Below are positions 1 through 9,154 of a stretch of DNA of 64,000 nucleotides, piece by piece (the first letter of the stretch is position 1; every line of letters begins with the position of its first letter). A model generated the notes under the pieces. It made no database searches. It had not been told where the DNA came from and saw only the letters and a list, made by a program, of their open reading frames with translations. The translations under genes were made by a program, and so were the position numbers. The stretch lies in the NCBI GenBank assembly GCA_021234155.1, contig JAJEKV010000040.1:6996438-7060437 (forward strand), written 5' to 3'. The DNA is from Isoetes taiwanensis (Eukaryota > Streptophyta > Lycopodiopsida > Isoetales > Isoetaceae).

Positions 1-1770
1 CTTTTAAATTGATTTACTGCCTTAAGAAAAAGGTCAATGCCTTTTCCTTCGATTTCACTCAAAATAGCTATAAAGGCTTTTGCCTTTTAAACATCCCTTT
101 TAAATTCCAAGATCCATATCTAATATTAATCACTAGCTTATCTTGGCGATGGATATTTTTATCTTAGATTTTCGATATAAGGCTTTGACATCAACATTTG
201 TAACTTTTTTTCTCATTCTCTTGCTCTCCATAGCGACCGAGCACCACCATATCAGATAGCTTACTTTTGAAGTTTGCAAGTGTTCAAGTATTCTTTTGCC
301 CTAATGGAATTCACATTCCTCTATTTCTTTAGCTCTTTTGGAACTACTTCCCTAAAAGACTTAATCAAGCTTTTCAAGTAATCACACTTTCATGTGCAAA
401 AGCCCTCCGCGATCCAGAGTGAAGTGGCTTAAATCGATTTAAATCATGCTTTCACAATGAGCTCAAATTGCATCTACAGTGCTCAACTTCAAGACGATAA
501 GTATCAATCTTTACAGTGCTCATTGACTGGACTATGCATATAAAGAATGGTCTATTATTTTGCAGTTCTTCTATAATACTTCAAAAGATGTGGAGTGCAA
601 CTATGGAATTAGTAGAGCAACTCTATTTGTGTTCTTTCTTCGTAGCCCATTTATTTCATTTAAGTTAAAATAGGTGTTGCTCTAAAATTATTTATCTTTG
701 TCACTTCCAATGTATATACTTTGTTTCCAAAAGATTTGTTTGTTAGAATAGAATTGTCTCCTTAGCAAATTCAATGCATACATCATGGATCTTCCTTTTA
801 ACATTTATAATTTAGCATAGGCATCCAACTTGGGTAATTTGACGTAACACGTATTTAAAAACTTCAAAGAGTTTTTAGTGCATCAAATGAGCATGTTCAA
901 ATTGAAGAAGGCAACCTAATAAACATTTATGGAATCCAACATAGCATATCGAGCATATCTCAACTACCGGTATATGTGTGAAAAAAAAATTTAATAAACA
1001 TTTATGGAACCCAACATGGCGTAATCAAGCTCCTCCATATATCTTTATGCATTGCAATCATTTCTTTGTTTTTTTTTTTGTTTAATCACATTGGTCTCCA
1101 CTCTCTCGATAAAAACTACACGTTATTCTAGATTAGTACTTGGCCCACAACTTTTTATGCTTACATTGTTGGACACCTCCGCAAGTTGTACAACTCAACC
1201 TTAACAAAGTTTTGCTAAGAGAACAGGGTGGATACACTTCTAGATGCTACAAAATATACTTATAGATATCCTAAATGTTGCATGTGCACTCCTCCAATTG
1301 GGTATATCCATCATCAACGTCTATCCTTCCAAAAATGATAGGAGGATGTATAGCAAGTACATGCGCAAGTACCTAGGTAGTTAAGCCGTTGACATGTGCT
1401 AACCATCCAAAGGCACAAAAACTCATTGACTACCATGTAGGTAACCACATAAAGGGACAATAACTCATCGACTGGTGCGTAGATCATATTCACATATGCT
1501 CTCAAGTTTGAATATTAATTTATCTCAATTACTTGCATGTCAAACCACAAAAGGTTTTCTACAGTACATTCAAGTTCAATGTTTGTGAGTATTTTTACTT
1601 GGTCCAACATAATATAATCAAGTTTAAGCCCGAAATACCACATACACAAAATCCATATAATGAACTTTATGTCAATGACCTCTTAAAAAGTTCCTCTATT
1701 TACCCTTGCCCCTCCAAGCCACATTACTTATTCTAGCTAGCAATTAAACAATCACCACATCAAATTGTTA
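1..1770. other. Gene-free, AT-rich repeat-derived DNA
   Basis: No open reading frame here looks like a known protein. A roughly 30-bp sequence (AATAAACATTTATGGAA core) occurs twice in direct orientation near 914-944 and 989-1019. A stretch at about 402-436 (GCCCTCCGCGATCC...GGCTTAAATC) is closely matched at about 34,793-34,827, so at least part of this region belongs to a dispersed repeat. Some or all of it may be the body of the Helitron whose 3' end lies at 1802, but no matching 5' TC terminus could be identified. Confidence 0.5.
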
Positions 1771-1774
1771 CTAG

Positions 1775-1802
1775 GCCCGGCAACGCCGGGCACCATAACT
1801 AG
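1775..1802 (+). mobile_element. Helitron 3' terminus (hairpin plus CTAG)
   Basis: A perfect hairpin GCCCGGC-AAC-GCCGGGC (1775-1791) is followed after seven bases by CTAG (1799-1802) and then a T. This is the canonical plant Helitron 3' end: a GC hairpin with AAC loop just upstream of CTRR, inserted 5' of a host T. The same arrangement, GCCCAGC-AAC-GCTGGGC then ACCATTA and CTAG, ends the complete Helitron at 58,524, so the two share a family-level 3' end. The 5' end of this copy was not found and may lie outside the window. Confidence 0.75.
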
Positions 1803-1929
1803 TCCAATATAGACTCAAGTTTCTTGGACACAGCCAATCTTTAAGAAGTTAAGTTCTCATGATCCACATATTATATACTCTGACTAAATTGTCCATGGCT
1901 TGAAAAACACTTGTTCTCCGTGGTCCACA

Positions 1930-3427
1930 AACTAAATTGTCCATGGCGGGTCGAATCAGAGCCAAATCAGTGTTGAGTGGCACACATGTCTATATGGCTT
2001 CAGTTATACTGGCACCACAAGCAAAGATGCAGCTCATCATCAGAATTGTTCGGAATTTCATCTGGGGTGGCACAGAAGAAGGGGCTGATGTCAAGGTCAG
2101 TTGGGTGAAGTGCATCTTACCAAAGCACTGTGGGGGACTTGGGATGATCGACTTTCTCCTACAGAGCAAAGTATTAATTTCCAAGTTCATCTGGAGGATC
2201 TTGAATAATGTTGATGTGTCTCCTGGCTCACGACTTCTGTCCCAATCATTGCAGCTTTGTGTCTCCTTTGGCTCTCCTTCTATCAAGGCACTGCTTCCTT
2301 GGGCTCTTTTCTATCCGTTGTCAGCTTATCCTAATGCGTCTCCTTTCCTCAGAGGGTTGCTTGATGCTTGGAATATTGTGCGTACGCTTTTCCATCTCCA
2401 CCCTATGGCAAGAAGTTTTACTGGAGCTAGTTGTTGGTGGATCCCTTTGGGCGATAACCAAACAGATGCGCCTTTGGTAGCATCAGTTCATCCCCTGACA
2501 CAGCGGCGCTGGAAACTAGCAGGTGTGCTTACAATTTCTGCATGGTACAGTGAAACACGATTGCTGACATGGGAAGAATTTCGGACAAAGTTCCTTCTTT
2601 TAAGATGGGATCGCACAATTTGGCAGACAGTCATTGCCATTCTTCCTCCTATACCACAAGTAGTGGCTTCCCATCTCTGGGTGGTTCATGAGAATGTTAA
2701 GGCTGAGCATTTGGTGAATTCTATGTATAAGATCCTTCTTGCGGCAGAGGTGTTGCCCCCCTCACAAAAATGGCCTTTGGTGGTACCAGTGAATCAACAG
2801 AAAGTAGTTTGGAACTGGGTTTGGGACAAGTTACTTCATCCAAAGTTGTCAGTTTTGTGGTGGCAGATCATCCATAGATGTGTGCGCGTCGATGTTTTGG
2901 TCCACAAGTTTCGTTCTGAGGTGCCTGGGACATGCCCTTTATGCGCTCAGAGGGATGAGACAATCGAACATTGTTTCTTCTTATGCCAGTGTGGCTTCAG
3001 AGTCTTTTTTATTGCAGTTTGAATAGTCAACAAGTCTTATTGGCAGTGTACCCAAGTTCTTGGGACAATATGGCAAAGAGGGCATTTCACTTAGCTTCAG
3101 CATGGATCATTTGGTCAACGTGGAAAAGAAGAAACCTCTTTATTTTCAAGGGCCATAGAGCCCCTGATGCTCAAGTGCTTATTGAAGCTAAGCAACGCAT
3201 CGTCAAAGCGTATATATCTTCCTCCGTAAAGGATGAAGTGAAGAATCGTATTTGGGTACACTATCTCTAGATTAACACTTATATGTAACTCATTTACATG
3301 TTGTGTGTTGTAAGATGGCTGGTGGTTTTGCTCTCGTGGACAATTCCTCCAATTGGGTTTTCAGTCCCCCATCTCTGTTGCTCGTTTCTGATGATTAATA
3401 AAGTTTCACGTCCTTCAAAAAAAAAAA
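1930..3427 (+). mobile_element. 5'-truncated LINE (L1-like), 3' part of ORF2, family 1
   Basis: A long open frame (1937-3022, about 361 codons) encodes the region downstream of the reverse-transcriptase core of plant L1-like ORF2. It has the SMAGRI segment, the IRNFIWGG/GGLGMIDF region, and a zf-RVT-type zinc-binding end (CPLC...H.FFLC, about residues 335-352). The frame breaks near 3000 and continues in another frame (2971-3270, SAWIIWSTWKRRNLF, the usual L1 C-terminus). It closes with AATAAA (near 3398) and an A-run at 3418-3427, a retrotransposed 3' end. The catalytic RT and endonuclease are absent, so this copy is dead. A closely related shorter copy lies at 53.8-54.7 kb in the same orientation. 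A 15-bp duplication (TAAATTGTCCATGGC, about 1884 and 1932) flanks the truncation point. Confidence 0.88.
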
Positions 3428-4420
3428 TATATTATATACTACAGAATTATGTAGGGTTGTCGACTACAAGAACAATCCTTCTCACCTTCCATGCTATGCC
3501 GCTCTCATGCTCGCTACTCTTGACTCCTTAGAGTAATCGCTTACACTATTTCGCGGGGTTAGTCCTAAAGACTAAGTGGGGTTTCAGGCACTTAAAGAAA
3601 CTACTCATTAGCAGCACAACTCATGTAAATAACAAGTATGAATTACCAATATCCCCACTGCATCCAACCATTCAAGTTAATACATATATGCAAGACGATG
3701 ATATCATGGCCCATACTTAATACAATCATTACATGCCTTCATATCCATGCTTTAAGCAACCATTCAATGCCTGCATATCCTCTAATGCTGCATATGTCAT
3801 CTCAAGACAATACCCACAACATACAAAGTGCCTACTCTTGATCTAACATGCCAGGTCGTGTCCCGCAACCAATACAGAGAGGTTTGCCTCATGCGTACAC
3901 ACCCTTCCCCGCATCCAACATTAGAGGACCACTTTTGCCATGTAGCACAAACAAAGAATCCAAGCCAGGATAACAATGCCCGATGTCATGCACAAACACA
4001 ACCACGAGTCCAAGCCACCGCAAATGGATTCTGGCCCCAGAGATTATGCACTTATGCAATATTTTACATTTCTCATGATCCAATTCCATTCTGCCTGCAG
4101 CCAATGCAATATCCAAGTGTGACCATAATGATAATACCGACAGTTCAGATGCAATTTCCAATGCATTTAGTATGTACAGTATGTACACCACAATGGAAAT
4201 GCCAATTTAATGTAAGACCATACCATGCTTTCCTAAAAAAAGGAAATATGAATGAAGGAGTCCTATCATGCCTAAGGCTTGCATGTCGTCTCGGCGTAAG
4301 GAGTGGCCATGTTCCCATTATAGGGGTAGATGGATGCGTCCTATCGGAATGCCTATATGCCCAATTCCCCATCTAGGATGCATGTAACCCAACCCCTGAA
4401 ATGATCCCAATCGGATCAAC
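3428..4420. other. Gene-free stretch, possible 3' LTR of the adjacent gypsy remnant
   Basis: No recognisable coding sequence. On the minus strand this DNA lies directly downstream of the chromodomain stop of the Ty3/gypsy remnant, where the 3' LTR would be expected. I could not find a second copy in the window or unambiguous TG...CA ends, so LTR identity is inference from position only. Confidence 0.3.
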
Positions 4421-4422
4421 TA

Positions 4423-5104
4423 TCAGATGATCCCCGTCGGACTCATAACATAACACTTACCACTAGGGTTGGAGTTGATCGCATCTTGAATGTTTCGGCC
4501 CTGGCATTCTCGCATAAAGTTTGGATAAGTCTTGTCCAAATCCGCTTTAAGAACCCAGGTTGCATCCTCCGTTGGTAAGTGTTTCCAGTTAACCAAATAC
4601 TGCAAGATTTGAGTTTTACGGGTTTGCTTATATGCACGATCAAGGAGAGCCTCAGGCACTATCTCCAATTGATCTTCCGTCATCTCCAGAAGTGTCGGTA
4701 TGTCAAGAATCTCTTCTAGATCGGGGTTATGCTTCTTGAAAAGGCTCACATGGAAGACTTTATGGACCTTCAACTGCGCGGTTCAACCGGTAGGCCTGAG
4801 AATCTATTCTTTCGGTTACCTCAAAGGGTCCCGCCCATCTAGGTGCAAGCTTCTTACAATTACCAATTTTAAGTTTGGCCGTGAAGGGAAACACTTCCTT
4901 TGTGAATAGCAAGGCGGTATCCAATGCAGCTGTTGTCCGACATGGCAGAAAGTTCGCCATTTTGGAAAGCTTGTCGACCGCCACCATTAAGACATCAAAG
5001 CCCCTTAAGGTGCGCGGAAGCCCCACGATAAAATCCATGGTAATAACTTCCCATTTTGCATTAGGTACATCTAAGGGTTGCAATTCCCCTAGGATATCCG
5101 CCAC
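4423..5104 (-). pseudogene. Ty3/gypsy integrase-chromodomain remnant, internally deleted
   Basis: Minus-strand frames encode the end of a chromovirus-type pol polyprotein. The upstream part (5104 to about 4760) begins with the integrase core, including the first catalytic Asp in ITMDFIVGLP and the FDVLMVAVDKLSKMANF strand. It then jumps directly into the integrase C-terminal segment (KLAPRWAGPFEV...AYRL). The part of the core with the second Asp and the catalytic Glu has been lost by an internal deletion. The next frame (4773-4423) has the HKVFHVSLFKKH junction and a chromodomain-like segment (ILQYLVNWKHLPTEDATWV). RT, RNase H, protease and gag are missing upstream. This is a dead retrotransposon fragment of the chromodomain-bearing plant Ty3/gypsy type. 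Confidence 0.88.
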
Positions 5105-5339
5105 TTTTGTGGTATGAAAGTATAATTATGGCACCGCTTAACTGTATTTAAGAATGGAATCCCAATTTGTTGGGGAAATTCTAATTTCAAAACTAAAATT
5201 CAAATTCCTATTCTTCAAATTCCTGTTCTTTGCCTACGTCCTGTTCTTTGGCTCCCTGCTGCAAGCTCCAATCCATTGTGGATATGGAGGTCAACGAGGT
5301 AATCTGTCCACAAACTGGCATTTCAGACAAGAGAAAATG

Positions 5340-6026
5340 AAGAAGAACCAAGGAAGAAGAAATGTTGAAGAAAAGACGCCAGAGGAAAAGAAGAAGAGAG
5401 GAAAAATTGGAGCTTGCAGAATTGGCAGAAGGATCCGGTTCATCAAGAAGTGCAAGTAGTAAACGCCGCATTGTCCTTAATTTGCTAACGTCTTTCCGTA
5501 AGCAGATCAAAAGAATTGAGGATAGCATGAAGAAAGAAATTTTACTTGAGTTTTTAAGGGATAAAACATTGGAAAAATTTATAGGTGAAGTATTAAAGGA
5601 TTTGGAAGCCAAGAGCATCGCCATTAGAGCCCTGGGACTCTATGCGCAACTATGAAACTCTCTACCAGCAATGACTACCTAGCAGCCAAGAATAGCTGTC
5701 TTGCAATGTCTGTACCACGCCGTGCAGATTCTGAACAAGTGATAAAATCAGCCAGAGAGATCTTGGAAAGGTATTAGGTGCTCACCCAAGAAACCTGCAA
5801 AAGGCAAAGAAAAAGAGGGAAGAAATCGATTACAATGGTGGAAAATGGGTTTCTTATAAGAGGGCTAAAAGATTCGATGCAATTTCCGATGAACAGATAG
5901 AAAAGATTCAAAAATTTTGGATTGACAACACTAGAGTGTCTCTTAACACAAAGGATGTTAGAACTAGAAGATTGGAGAGAAATGTAAGAGAAAAACATGC
6001 TGCCCCCTGTCTGGAGGAATCGCAGG
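5340..6026 (+). pseudogene. Transposon-type protein of uncharacterised family, 5' coding block
   Basis: Three consecutive frames join into one protein. A basic, charged N-terminus (ATG 5362, KKRRQRKRRREEKLELAELA) is followed by a helical segment (SFRKQIKRIEDSMKKEILLEFLRDKTLEKF). After a frameshift near 5650 comes SNDYLAAKNSCLAMSV, and after another near 5775 a block with FWIDNTRVSLNTKDVRTRR and EKHAAPCLEESQ. The last codons end at CAG/GTTAGT, a good splice donor at 6026. From memory, the D/N-N-x-R-V-S-x-N-x-K-D-V motif and H...LEESQ belong to a repetitive, uncharacterised plant protein family found in non-seed plants. It continues at 9.15 kb after a roughly 3.1-kb gap. Two frameshifts indicate decay. 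The molecular function is unknown. Confidence 0.6.
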
Positions 6027-6434
6027 TTAGTTATTCATGTTTTCTTAGTTACGGTGCTTAGTGTGGTGGTGCATGTGGTGGTTATTGTGTTGTACAGTGA
6101 TTGTGGTGTACTATATGCAGCATGTGAATTGTGTGTAGTTGACTCTGAAATGCAGCTAAATAATATTTAATGTTGGGAATATTAGAGAATGACAGAATTG
6201 AGTGACAAGTACTATATTCCTTACTGGGTCTGTATGTACAGTCTAAAAATATTTGAGAATGACAGATAACTAGCTGATCCTAAAAGATTAGATGAATTGA
6301 TAAAGACAAATTTTTGTCAGATGAAAGTACATCTCTGTTGGAAAGTTTATAATATATTAAAAAAGAGCATATGTTACAAAATTTGGCTTTTCATTGAAAG
6401 CTCTGTACTCGAGAACTAAAATTACATACATTTT

Positions 6435-6650
6435 CTAAGCAGCAGGATATGCTGGTATGACTGACTCCACTTCTAGTGCATCCAAAATTACTGTTTTCTG
6501 CACTAAAGCATCTAAGCTTTCAGCAATCACCCCAGAATTGCATAGGATCAGGTTCGCCAGTGCTTCCTGCATCCCCTCGTGGTAAGAACGCAACCCTGCC
6601 AGTAATTCCCGCTGTCGCCGACTCAGAGCCTTGAAGTGCCGAATGCTATT
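6435..6650 (-). pseudogene. Coding-like C-terminal fragment of unknown protein
   Basis: The minus strand reads about 70 codons without interruption to a TAG at 6437-6435. The product is amphipathic and low in simple sequence: RRQRELLAGLRSYHEGMQEA, then LANLILCNSGVIAESLDALV and ending VESVIPAYPAA. The frame stops exactly where the CCATTCTAGAATGG repeat begins (about 6651), suggesting an exon or captured piece cut by that repeat. It may be the C-terminal partner of the coding-like stretch at 7690-7950 on the same strand. I do not recognise the family. Confidence 0.35.
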
Positions 6651-6845
6651 CTAGAATGGGGCTCGCACGAAACCAACAAACCGCCCGACTAGACTAGGCT
6701 TCTCATTCATCTCAGCAGATTTTCTACAATGGTGGATAGTGGGTAGCCCCGCACATGCGAACTAATCAAAAAATAAAGGGAATATCCAATTATATAATTT
6801 AGACCCCATAAATAACAATGCTAATAGATATTTGGCTGGTGTACC

Positions 6846-6926
6846 TGCCGAAAGCTTATCACTGGGATTAAAAAACCCCGCCCTTTCGGGTTTTCGAGGA
6901 AAAACCCTAGTGATAAGCCTTCGGCA
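6846..6926. repeat. Fold-back element with conserved core (copy 1)
   Basis: The arms TGCCGAAAGCTTATCACTGG (6846-6865) and CCTAGTGATAAGCCTTCGGCA (6906-6926) are inverted copies with few mismatches. They enclose a core with AAAAAACCCCGCCC...CGAGGAAAAACCC. The reverse complement of this core matches about 40 bp at 38,824-38,866, where it again sits between inverted arms of different sequence. This looks like a small palindromic MITE family. Confidence 0.6.
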
Positions 6927-7120
6927 AGGGGCTTGGACAAAGGTAAGGCAGAGAAATCACTCCCAAAACCCACGAATGGAGAAGTCAAAACAGATGCCGC
7001 TCGCCAACCTGTACCTGCACATCACCAACACGCGACAATAAAACAAAAACCTCTTCAAATAGAGGAGCTGGTCCGCGCGCGCGGGCGACAAATACAATAA
7101 ACAAAGAAGGGGGAGGGTGG

Positions 7121-7291
7121 GTTCAAAGAAAAGAGAATAAGGTAATGCTGGAGAGAAGAGGAAGCGCCGATGAGACGTTGATGCGTAACCGCCTAAAATA
7201 GCGAACTCCCAACCCAGAAAGGGCATGTGCCGCGATGCATGCATGCAAGACATGCATGCTGCGCCCCCATTCTAGAATGGCGATCCGATGT
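7121..7291. repeat. GC-rich direct repeat, unit 1
   Basis: About 170 bp running from TTCAAAGAAAAGAGAATAAGG through GCATGCATGCAAGACATGCA to CCATTCTAGAATGGCGATCC. It is repeated with roughly 85-90% identity at 7499-7674. The CCATTCTAGAATGG palindrome at its end also occurs alone at about 6650 and 7302 next to further shared sequence (GGGGCTCGC...CAACAAACCG), so several units of one repeat family are interspersed here. Confidence 0.7.
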
Positions 7292-7498
7292 CTCCATCGA
7301 TGGGATTCTAGAATGGGGCTCGCGACAAATCAACAAACCGTCCGAATACCAAAGAACTTCCTTAATAAAACCGGGATCGAGGACGAAGGTCACGAGGATG
7401 AAGGCTAAAGAAGAGCCAAGGCCGAGAAAGGACATGCCACAACATGAAAGAAACGCCAATTATTAAAACCAAGGGGGAGAAGCCCCTCCCCGCCTCGG

Positions 7499-7674
7499 AT
7501 TCAAAGAAAAGAGAATAAGGTACTGGCGAGAGAAGAGAGGCGCCGATGAGACGCTGATGCGTAACCGCCTAAAATAGCTTAACTCCCAATCGTAAAGGGC
7601 ATGCGCCGCATGCATGCATGCATGCATGCAAGACATGCATGCTCGCCCCATTCTAGAATGGCGATCCGATGTCG
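7499..7674. repeat. GC-rich direct repeat, unit 2
   Basis: Second copy of the unit at 7121-7291. It differs by small indels and has a longer GCATGCATGCATGC run. The copies are about 378 bp apart. Their identity, including identical flanks such as GATGCGTAACCGCCTAAAATAGC, indicates fairly recent duplication. Confidence 0.7.
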
Positions 7675-7689
7675 CGGATCGATGGGATA

Positions 7690-7950
7690 CCTGTCTTTGC
7701 AGCAGCATGTAACATAAGGTCATGGACCTTGTCTGAGAGCTCACTTCCCGTCAATCCGACCCTAAAAATAGCCATAAGGCCCAGCATCCAGTCTATTGAA
7801 TGGTTTTAGGGTGGCTTCAAATTGAGCAAAGAAGGTGGATTTAGGCATATCCACCTTCAAAGCCTGGTCACGAGCCTTGGTTAAAGCAAACTGAAGGGCC
7901 TCCTCGCTCACTCTCTGAACCTCCTGTTAGCCATTGCCGGAATAAACTTG
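7690..7950 (-). pseudogene. Coding-like fragment of unknown protein
   Basis: Minus-strand reading gives a protein-like stretch: EEALQFALTKARDQALKVDM, then PKSTFFAQFEATLKPFNRLD and AGPYGYF. After one frameshift near 7775 it continues GLTGSELSDKVHDLMLHAAA. Composition and length of the open stretch make it more convincing than a random ORF. It sits upstream, on the same strand, of the coding-like fragment at 6435-6650 and could be an earlier exon of the same broken gene. I do not recognise a domain. Confidence 0.35.
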
Positions 7951-8097
7951 GAAGCTTGAGTGCCAAAAATGTAGTGAAGGGACATGATTTAGTGGGTAGT
8001 TCCTTTAATATTATTAGGAAAGAATGTAATTATTATCAGGGTGTACGAATTCCTGAATGTTATGAGAGCAGGCTAGGCATATTTTTTATGGCAGACG

Positions 8098-8165
8098 AAA
8101 GAAGATCAAAGTGATGTGATGTGATGTGATGTGATGTGTGGTGTGGTGTGGTGTGGTGTGGTGTG
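8098..8165. repeat. GTGAT / GTGTG microsatellite
   Basis: A run of GTGAT pentamers changes into GTGTG pentamers directly upstream of the SINE at 8181. It is a simple sequence repeat with no coding content. Confidence 0.85.
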
Positions 8166-8180
8166 GGGTGAAGAAGAAAT

Positions 8181-8307
8181 GCTTGGCTTAATGATTGGAA
8201 TTGGGGGGTTTGGGGGGCTAGACCTGGGTTCGAATCCACCATGCAACATAAAATCTCTCGAGGCCCAAGAGAGCAATAGACATAAATTAAATTAAATTAA
8301 ATTAAAA
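8181..8307 (+). mobile_element. tRNA-derived SINE with (AAATT)n tail
   Basis: A pol III promoter arrangement is visible. An A-box-like TGGCTTAATGATTGG (8184-8198) is followed about 40 bp later by a perfect B box GGTTCGAATCC (8227-8237), and the element ends in AAATT repeats (about 8284-8307). The same arrangement (GCTTGATTTAGTGG...GGATTCAAATC...AACATAAAA) occurs at 34,397-34,475, so this is a repeated family rather than a chance tRNA-like sequence. No cloverleaf of a functional tRNA can be drawn. Confidence 0.65.
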
Positions 8308-8367
8308 ATATTTATGGTATCACATGGGTGTGTGCATGCTAAATGTATGATATGGGTGTGATTAAAT

Positions 8368-8945
8368 TCTCCCCCCTCACCCCACCACACTCCACCACAT
8401 TCGTCACCACCACTACATTTCACCACACAATCTCTCTCCACTACATTTCACCACATTTGTCACCACCACCACACCACATAACACTCCACCATCTATCTTA
8501 CCACTAAATTTCATCCACCATAGACTACCACCACATCTTTGCCACCACCACATTTATCACCACATTTCGAACACACCATCTCCCACCACCACATGCACCA
8601 CACTCTCCAGTACCACCACATGTGAAAGCCCACCATCTCCCACCACCACACTCCACCATGTCCCACACACTACCCCCACCATCTCCCACCACTACACTCT
8701 ACCATCTCCCACCACCACACTCCACCATGTCCCACACCCACCCCTCCACCACCTCCCACCACCACCACACCACACCACCACTCCACCACCACCACCACCA
8801 CCACCACCACCACCACCACCACCACCACCAAACCCCACCACCACACCCCCACCACCACCACCACACTCCACCACCACTACACACCACCACCACCACACTC
8901 TACCACCCTGCACAATGTCCCACCACTCCTTGCTACCACCGCACA
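8368..8945. repeat. CCACCA-rich low-complexity tract
   Basis: About 580 bp of CCACCA/CCACCT repeats with an uninterrupted (CCA)n run at about 8776-8830. Long ORFs on both strands (His/Pro-rich and Val/Gly/Trp-rich) are products of the repeat and not genes. Confidence 0.9.
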
Positions 8946-8959
8946 TTTGGTGTATGGTA

Positions 8960-9035
8960 TGTGGTGGATGGTGTGGTGTGGTGGGGTGGGGTGGGGTGGG
9001 GGGGGTGGGGTGGGGTGGGGTGGGGTGGGGTGTGT
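8960..9035 (+). repeat. GGGGT tandem repeat, G-quadruplex-prone
   Basis: About ten consecutive G-runs of four or more (GGGGT units with one longer G-run) lie on the plus strand, immediately after the C-rich CCACCA tract. The strand asymmetry switches abruptly at about 8945-8960, so C-rich and G-rich tracts face each other on one strand. Confidence 0.85.
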
Positions 9036-9154
9036 GGTAACGTACACAGCACTAAGGTGCTCGGCTTGGTGAATATAATGAGTGTGGGGCATGGTATGAT
9101 GCATGATTTGGTGTGGTATACACATCCTAACAGTTTAGTGTTCATTTCATGCAG

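Larger units (their letters stand above)
6027..9154 (+). other. Large intron or insertion inside the transposon-type gene
   Basis: This interval lies between a splice-donor-like CAG/GTTAGT (6025-6031) and an acceptor-like TTTCATGCAG (about 9145-9154), and it separates two halves of one protein family. It carries nested material: minus-strand coding remnants (6435-6650, 7690-7950), a fold-back element (6846-6926), duplicated GC-rich segments, a SINE (8181-8307) and long CCACCA/GGGGT simple repeats. It is either a real intron expanded by insertions or a stack of insertions into the element. Transcript data would be needed to separate these. Confidence 0.5.

Noticed and set aside
1886-1948. TAAATTGTCCATGGC repeat as target-site duplication of the LINE
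   Set aside because: Both copies are at the 5' side, and the second is inside coding sequence; it is a local duplication.
8776-8830. Regular short repeats considered as a CRISPR array
   Set aside because: No spacers and no cas genes, and the organism is a plant; it is a trinucleotide repeat.
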